64,000 bases of DNA, taken from Pachyseris speciosa. Lineage: Eukaryota; Cnidaria; Anthozoa; Scleractinia; Pachyseridae. Every line of letters begins with the position of its first letter. Positions within the stretch are counted from its first letter, which is position 1. A program made the position numbers and the translations under genes. This document shows positions 57,801 through 64,000 of the stretch, piece after piece. The stretch covers positions 32,501 to 96,500 of the forward strand of contig JAEMWC010000082.1 in assembly GCA_016490735.1 (NCBI GenBank), written 5' to 3'. The notes beneath the pieces are model-generated. The model searched no databases. It was not told where the DNA came from and was given only the letters and a program-made list of their open reading frames with translations.

Positions 57801-58825
57801 ACACCTTATCTCTTGTTCGTGAAAGATACTGGATTATTAAGGCACGAACAACCCTCCGTCGCATCTTGGGTTCCTGCTTCGACTGCAGAAGAAGACACGC
57901 AGCTGTGGGTAAACAGAAGATGGCTAGTTTGCCGGAAGACCGTGTGAACCCATCGGAGCCTCCGTTCAGTCGTGTAGGAGTAGATTGCTTTGGGCCACTT
58001 AACGTGCGCAGAGGAAGATCTGTTGTCAAGAGATATGGGGTGCTCTTCACTTGCCTTTCTATCCGTGCTATTCACATCATCAATGCCCTCAGGCATTTCA
58101 TAGCAAGGAGAGGACAGCCGCTACACATGAGGTCCGACAATGGTGGCAACTTCGTCAGAGGAGATAAGGAGCTGCGAGAAGCCGTGCGTGAGTGGAACCA
58201 AGATAAAATCCACAACTTTCTGTTGGCGAGAAACATCAAATGGAGCTTCAACCCACCTGCGGGATCCCATCATGGAGGCGTCTGGGAACGCTGCATTCGC
58301 ACAGTTAGGAAGGTGATGGGTGCACTTGCTAAGGAACAACCCCTAGACGATGAAGGCTTGCTAACTCTGCTATGCGAGGTTGAAGCCATTGTAAATGGCC
58401 GTCCAATCACGAAGGTATCGGACGATCCTCGGGACCCGGAGGCGCTCACACCAAACCATCTATTGTTGCTACGAGCAGGACCATCTCATCCCCCAGGCCA
58501 TTTTCAGATGACCGACAACTACTGTCGACGCAGATGGCGGCAAGTCCAGTACCTCGCCGACGTATTCTGGAAACGCTGGATGCGAGAGTATTTACCTTCG
58601 TTGCAAGAGAGACAGAAATGGGAGAAAGCCTCGCGAAATTTTGCGGTTGGTGACATGGTGCTGGTTCTAGACGAGAGTCTACCGCGCTGTTCCTGGCCTC
58701 TTGGAAGAGTGATCGAAGCATTTCCTAACCGGTGTGATGGCCTTGTCAGAAGCGTTAGACTGAAGACCAAGTCATCAGTGCTGGTGCGTCCTGTGGACAA
58801 GCTAGTGCTACTCGAAGCTGCATGA
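54900..58825 (+). CDS. pol: BEL/Pao Pol (protease, reverse transcriptase, RNase H, integrase), one frameshift
   Basis: Pol continues in the Gag phase right after the TGA, with no own ATG near its start, so expression would need stop readthrough. Order: aspartic protease (FLDNGSNVSFF at about 55022), reverse transcriptase (VFDCSAKYRGRSLND at about 55890; YVDD at 56256-56267), A17/RNase H-like region (HHFSDASQVAYGS at about 56785), H2C2 zinc-binding (HHHLTSGHSG ... CFDCRRRH, 57765-57900), integrase core (Asp near 57980, DNGG near 58137, Glu near 58284) and a DUF5641-type C-terminus. Near 56340 one base is missing (AAGGTGG where AAGGGTGG would keep frame), so the rest of Pol lies in another phase from there to 58825. 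In the integrase, about a dozen residues usually found between the CLSIRAIHI strand and INALRHF are absent. Confidence 0.9.
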
Positions 58826-58971
58826 AGAAGTAGTTACGAGAACTCATATCTGACTGTTCTAATTCTACAGTTATTTAGTCCGTTTAGACTTTGACATATG
58901 TGCTTGCTTAGTTTTGTTTTTTGGTAAAGGCTTCGGCCACGTTGTGTTTGCCGCCTTTAAAGGGGCCGGAA

Positions 58972-59637
58972 TGATACTTTCATAACACAATAATTCGTTT
59001 TGTTTATATTTAGCCGTGATTCGTATCTTGTTTCTCGTTGATTATTTACTTATTGTGTGACTGTACACATTCGCATGATAGTTAAAGCGATCGGATTTCA
59101 TTATGTAAGGGACGTAGTTCTTTTAGAGGTCTTATCGTTACAACGCTACTTGCTGGCTACACGCTACCTTTTCCACCGCTACATATCAAGCTGCCCATAG
59201 TCGCTAGGAGCCAGACTAAAGTAAGTCGATTTATTTACTTGGTGTTGTAGCCATAAGTCAGTTTTATTATCTAACGTGGCACAATTATCTTTAGCTCTCG
59301 CTTAGTTTCGCATTTCTATGCCACGTGCCCTTAGGTTAAGTAGCGTATCTGCAGGCGTGGGCTGATTTAGGTTGTTTTTGCTTTCTAGTTCGAATCACAA
59401 CAAAACTCATCACAAGTCTCATCGCTACGCGAAGCTACACATCGAATCGCTTTCATTTGCTCTCCAAGTTATGGTTTCAATTGTCAACTTCACTACCAGT
59501 CTATTGTTCAACTAAGCTGCGGTCTTTATGTTACACCAATTAAAGATCATTCGGTTTGTTTCAGTTGTGCGTTACAATTGTCTGGATTCAGTTTATCGCC
59601 CACGACCATCGCCACACATGTAACCACTCGGGTTACA
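58972..59637 (+). repeat. 3' LTR of the BEL/Pao element
   Basis: 666 bases, TGATACTTTC ... CGGGTTACA; identical to the 5' LTR by eye except the third base (A for T). Confidence 0.95.
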
Positions 59638-59858
59638 AACAAATGTTTGATCTTTTAGCCACCCCAACCAACAAATCGTACACAGCGGGTAAAAAGCAAC
59701 CATATGAACGAAACAACGTCGAAATTTCAGCGATAATACGCAAAAAATCGTTCTACGGACTCACTCTGTCAGGTGTTTTGTCAAACATTTGTTTGTGCGT
59801 TTAGCCACCTAACGTTATGTTTGACAAACACGATGTTGGATGAAAATGTTTGATCGTT

Positions 59859-60764
59859 TAGCCGGGGCTTCAATCCTTTTTTACGAGGACTCGTTGCGAT
59901 TACGTGTTAATAAGATAAGGGCAAACGTTTCTTTACGCTGTTGATGCACAGACATCGAAAATCGGTCGAGTAAAAACACTCGTTCACGATCGCTTGCAAG
60001 CAAAACACCAGAACAAACAAACAATTCAACTACTTCTTGGCGTACAAAAGGAGTAGAGGTGATGGTTATTTATGCCTAGTCGGAAGAAAAATACAAAAAC
60101 GATTAAACCAAATCTTAAGCTTCAATTTATTTCATTTACCTGTGTTGCAGAGGTTCTTGAAAATACGTATTCACTATAGTAAAAACACGAATCACCAAAA
60201 ACAGCAAGCGGTTTGTCCAAAGGAAGAACTTCTTCCACTGAGTTTGAGCTACTCGTTTCTCCCATTAATTCATGGGCCGGTGAACTGTTAAGTGACCTTT
60301 CTTGGTGAGCTGCAAGATGCCGCGGTTAAGTGAAATCCCTTTAAACGTAGAATCATGTTGTTTTCCAACCACACAATCCAAGCGCTATGCAAGTGGATCT
60401 AAGTTTTAAGCTTTTCCGAAGAAAAATCTTTTGCTCTCCCTTTTTATATCACTTGAAACTTCACCTTCCGGAGTATCTTAAAACTAGTTCCTGATTTTTA
60501 TGCTTTTTACGCCTTTTACGCGAAGAACTTCGAAAGAAGATGAAGTTGTTTTGGTCAAAATGAAGAAACCAACTGAATGTGAAATGTCGAGCCGCAGAAA
60601 GCGCGCGAAAAATTAAGCTTTGGGTGTCCCAGACCTGACTTGAGCCTGGGATCCAATCGAAAGCCAGTACCTTTTCAGCGGTCATCTTAAAAAAAAAAAA
60701 AAAAACAGCTGACCTCGATGAGCTCGCCGGTGGGACTCTCCATATTTACTCAAAGCGGCTCTCA
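59859..60764. other. Spacer, nothing resolved
   Basis: No gene supported. An A-run lies at 60689-60705. I looked for remnants of monooxygenase exon 14 here and found none. Confidence 0.5.
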
Positions 60765-61110
60765 AATCGTCTTAAAGGATCCTAGTGACCCACAGTGCTT
60801 TGCTCGCCTCGAGCTCAAATGCGATGAAATCGGAATTTCAGTTTGTCAGTCTTAATCGTTACCGTCGTTGTCAATTCTTCTCAGTTTACTTTCTTACTGA
60901 GCCACTAAAGTATTCCAAAATTATCAGTGAAACAGTGCCGTGACCAATTATGTCGACGTTATCCGTCGTCGTCACTTTTAACCCCCCCCCCCCCCCCTCC
61001 CCTATCAGGCGTGGAAGGCTGATGAAATGGAAATGGACAAGACGTATTTTTCTATGTGAATCAGCTTTCAAACTGCAAAATGAAAGGAACTGAAAGAAAC
61101 CTTGATATTT
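60765..61110 (+). other. Third, diverged copy of the monooxygenase 3' flank
   Basis: The order GTCTTAAA ... CCTAGTGACCCACAGTGC, TCTTAATCGTT, CACTAAAGTATT, ATGTCGACGTTATC, ACAAGACGTATTTTTCT, TTTCAAACTG and ATGAAAGGAA follows the flanks of genes A (13830-14160) and B (44700-45440). No exon of a third gene lies in the window. A C15 run sits at 60982-60998. Confidence 0.65.
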
Positions 61111-61383
61111 AGGGTCCCACTGACAGCTAGCTTAGCTCAGTACTAAACTGAAATCAGCTTTACAAAGACTTAGAACATAGTCACACCCACTCAGCCAATC
61201 AGTGCCCAGTATTTGTGTACTCTATATCCCATAAACTGTCTTAAATTATGTAAATTAACAATTAACAAAACAAAATAACAACGTGATTCCCAAGTGTGGA
61301 TGACACAATTAAAATACGCTCTTAAATAACATCTGCATAAAATATGGTTCTTCGCGGATGTGACCATGTTCTAAGACAGTTAT
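61111..61383. repeat. Inverted repeat around TATATCCCATA
   Basis: CTCTATATCCCATAAACTGTC at 61220-61240 is matched in inverse by GACAGTTATACAATG ... GGGATATAG at 61375-61412, and the same motif recurs at the ends of the next element. Confidence 0.5.
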
Positions 61384-63222
61384 ACAATGAACGCTTTTAT
61401 GCTATGGGATATAGCGCCTCTTGCATCACAGGGTGCAGAGGAGTATTGTTGGATCGTACGCGATAAAGTCTCACCTTTTTAATTCCAAAATATGTTTACG
61501 TTGTACAATAAAGATTGTCGAAATGAAATCCTTCTGAGTTGTGAACGTTTTTCGCTTCCATATCCTTCTTATATCCCCCGATCTTGTCTCTCTCGTACGG
61601 CTCCTTCCGCCATGTTTATTTGCATATACCGCGGACCAAAGTATCGTGGGCTTCTAAGGTTACGAAACGGTGGCTTACACTAAAAGAAGAGAAAAGGGAG
61701 GAAACCGATTTTAGGCTCAATTTTTCGATTCCCTGTATCTGACACGAAATTCAATGAAAAGGCCTCATTTTTCGTATATGGTTTGGAATTTTCACTTTTT
61801 AGCCAAATTGAACAAGAATTCTGTTGAAACGGTCGGAAAACTAACATGTTTGGCAAAGGAGATTTACGGCCTCATCACGTCGCTTTCGTTCAATGTGCAC
61901 CGCAACAACTGGTGACGGAAATGACGTATAGTGTGTTGTGACCTCGAAGAATAAACGTGTTGGAAGTACTCGCTGGGGGTCTTTATTTGTGTTTCGGGGT
62001 TCTACAGTAAGCGACAAGGATCGCTCTTTTTCACTCGCGGTTTCGTGGAGGTATTTGTCGAGATTTTTCTCTTTTCAACGGCGGTTTATAAGCGGCGGCG
62101 AGATGAGCGGAGCTAACGCTACTGGTTCAACCAGCGAGTTGGGAGGTGAAGCGTTTCTGTTTCCCTAGGTGTCCGTTCATTAGAAGCACTGGTTTCGCAG
62201 ACACTTGATGACTACTTCGTTCTAAAGGCAAACGTTCCGTTTGAGAGGCACATGTTTCTGCAGATTGCACAGGAAATCAATGAAACCATTGATCAGTTTG
62301 TTAGTCGGCTTCGTCAGCATGCGGTTAGCCGTGACTTCGGTGCCCGGGCTTCGGTGATAGAGAAGACCACTATATTCGAGATCATGTCATAGACAAGTGA
62401 ACATTTGACACATGCGTCGGACGTCTTCAGAAAAGGAGGAGACTTTGATGCTCGAAGGTTTGCTGAGAATTGTCGAAGCGTGAGAATTGTTCTAATTATT
62501 AGTTAGCTATTGTTTGAAGGGTATATGTTGTGACCTCGTAGAATAAACGTGTTGTTAGTATTTGCTGGCTATCTAGTCTGTCTAGCTCAATTTGTGTTTC
62601 CCTGGTGGACGGTTTCGATTTTTTTTTTGCCTGCGGTGGGTTTTCCTTGAGTGAAGCTGGTCTTTTGAAAGACAAACTTGCCATGTTTTTATCCTTCCCC
62701 AACGGGAGATTAATCTCCCGTTTCCGGTCACTGCCCACTTCCGTCACCAGTTATTGCGGTTCACATCGAACTAGTCACGTGACGCTTGTTTCCTCCCTTT
62801 ACTCTTCTTTTACTCGGCACTTCGTGCCTCGTTCGGAAAGCTTCGCTTTCCGATTTCCGAAGCTTATTCGTTGCCCTTCGGGCAAAGATGACAAGCGCCC
62901 GCGGCCAGCGTCAGTTCGACGCGGTATATGCAAGTAAACAAGGTGGAAAGCCATACGAGAGAGACAAGATCAGGGGATATAGAAGGATATGGAAGCAGAA
63001 AACATTCACAAATCAGAAGGATTTCATTTCGATAATCTTTATCGTACAAAGTAAACACATTTTGGAATTGACGAGGAGAGACTTTGTCGTTTACGATCGA
63101 ACAGAACTCCTCTGCACCCTGTGCTTGCATTAGATAGAAGTGCCACTAGGGCTACGCCCTCGTCGCCTTCTATATATACTCGAGACACTATATCCCACAG
63201 AACACTAGCGTTCATTGTCTAA
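61384..63222. mobile_element. 1.84 kb TIR element carrying a Ty3-type gag relic
   Basis: 61384-61640 and 62915-63222 are inverted copies (CAATGAACGC at the tips, then GGGATATAG, CAGGGTGCAGAGGAG, GAAATGAAATCCTTCTGA-type text). The core holds two diverged direct repeats starting TTGTGACCTCG[A/T]AGAATAAACG (61937 and 62527), probably LTR fragments, with gag-like sequence between them. Confidence 0.75.
62100..62500 (+). pseudogene. Ty3/Gypsy-like gag fragment
   Basis: After an ATG at 62103 and a stop at 62166, translation in a neighbouring frame gives VPFERHMFLQIAQEINETID then QFVSRLRQHAV and an IRDHVID-like end, typical of Ty3 Gag capsid regions (F-x-R-x-x-F...TIDQFVxRLR). Frame breaks and the absence of protease or reverse transcriptase mark it as a relic, enclosed by short LTR-like repeats. 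Confidence 0.65.
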
Positions 63223-64000
63223 ACCTTACATGGAAAACTTCCGCGCGAGGTGCAATTTACTGTAATGCAAGGATTCACGTGGGAAAACTGAAGCAACGTG
63301 AGACAGTATTCGGTACATGCCTGTTAGTTGGGTCCCTGAATTAGACGTGCATGATAACATGCATCCATATTAAACTCTGTAATTTTAAGCGGTACATTTC
63401 GCGTACGGGTTATCGCATACCCTTAAGAATTTGACACATTATTTACTTATAGCTCTTTCACAATATGCCAATTTATTGACTTTGTTTCTTCAACGGTTGG
63501 TGACGCACAAACCAAGAATTCTTTATCCATCAGCATAAAGATAAGAGTAAACACAGTTCAAAAAGTTGACGACAAGAAGCGATGAACTAAACATACCACC
63601 ATAATACGCTAGACTTTTCAAAGCAGAGGTACGAACTGTCTTTTCATGCCGTCGTTTTGAAGTTTCGTTTCATTTCAGAGACGTTCTGAAGTGTAGTAGG
63701 AAGATTATTTGTAGCCTACTTGATGACCTTTGAAGGTCAGACATATGCGATTTCCATCAACTTTGGTGTGGCGTAGCATTACACACAAACATTTGCCCAG
63801 GGATGTGTTTCGATCATTTGAAACGGCATTTATCCGCCGTTGAATGAGTAGAGTTGCAAGCGATTCAAAGGTTTAGCGCATTCATAAATAGAGTTTTTGT
63901 AAGGAGTACTTTTTCGATTAAAAAATATAGTCCTAAAGAAAAAAATTATTTTGCAAGGACAAATGTAAACAATCAAGCTCAACGTCAGGAAAACAGCAAA
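63223..64000. other. Terminal stretch, nothing resolved
   Basis: No gene, repeat or regulatory site that I can support. Confidence 0.5.

Larger units (their letters stand above)
51966..59637 (+). mobile_element. BEL/Pao LTR retrotransposon, 7672 bp
   Basis: Two 666-bp LTRs (51966-52631, 58972-59637) begin TG and end CA, and are flanked by a perfect 5-base direct repeat AACAA (51961-51965, 59638-59642). Reading both LTRs I find one difference, at the third base. A purine tract (AAAGGGGCCGGAA) precedes the 3' LTR. I could not identify a convincing tRNA primer site. Gag and Pol lie in one frame, interrupted by TAG at 53088, TGA at 54897 and one lost base near 56340. The near-identical LTRs indicate a very recent insertion. 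Confidence 0.95.
51828..59858. mobile_element. Foldback element (about 354 bp) split by the BEL retrotransposon
   Basis: The left end AACGATCAAACATTGTCATC at 51828 and the right end (reverse complement AACGATCAAACATTTTCATC, ending at 59858) are inverted repeats with one mismatch, and the match continues into CAACATCGTGTT. Removing the BEL element and one AACAA copy restores a unit of about 354 bases. No coding content. Confidence 0.8.

Overview
The window looks like nuclear DNA from an animal, most probably an anthozoan cnidarian (coral or anemone type). Genes are split into many short exons with GT/AG introns. The intergenic and intronic DNA is packed with foldback repeats, TIR elements, non-LTR relics and a BEL/Pao retrotransposon. 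The species assignment is inference; no ribosomal or mitochondrial marker is present.

The only host genes I can support are two tandem, same-strand copies of a DBH-like/MOXD1-like copper type II monooxygenase. Copy A (1109-13360) enters the window inside its third intron, so exons 4-14 are visible. Copy B (17872-44387) is complete: 14 exons encoding 604 residues, with signal peptide, DOMON domain, two copper-binding monooxygenase domains and a C-terminal hydrophobic anchor. All six copper ligands (HH, H, HxH, M) are present in both copies. Exon lengths match exactly between the copies except exon 6, where A has lost one base and is out of frame, and the last exon, where B has a 5-base deletion that re-frames the membrane anchor. 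Their 3' flanks are also paralogous, and a third, decayed copy of that flank lies at 60765-61110, suggesting that the duplicated array once had more members.

Layout: 1-1108 intron 3 of A with microsatellite and an inverted pair of tRNA-derived SINEs; 1109-13360 gene A, whose intron 7 carries a 5.1 kb TIR insertion absent from gene B; 13361-17871 intergenic with small TIR elements; 17872-44387 gene B, with a 12.7 kb first intron holding a long-TIR element, an L1-like LINE, a G-rich-TIR transposon with a SAP-like ORF and smaller MITEs; 44388-49900 repeat-rich spacer with a large palindrome (46617-47587); 49908-51345 a decayed transposon gene with a 2A-like motif, a cysteine-protease-like domain and 69-bp coding repeats; 51828-59858 a small foldback element split by a nearly pristine 7.67 kb BEL/Pao element (666-bp LTRs, 5-bp target duplication); 59859-61383 spacer with the third flank copy; 61384-63222 a TIR element containing a Ty3-type gag relic; then featureless sequence to the end.

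The two monooxygenase proteins should act in the secretory pathway or at the cell surface as ascorbate-dependent copper hydroxylases; the substrate cannot be read from the sequence. Everything else is mobile or derived from mobile DNA. The paralogous pair gives natural empty sites that date several insertions to after the duplication.
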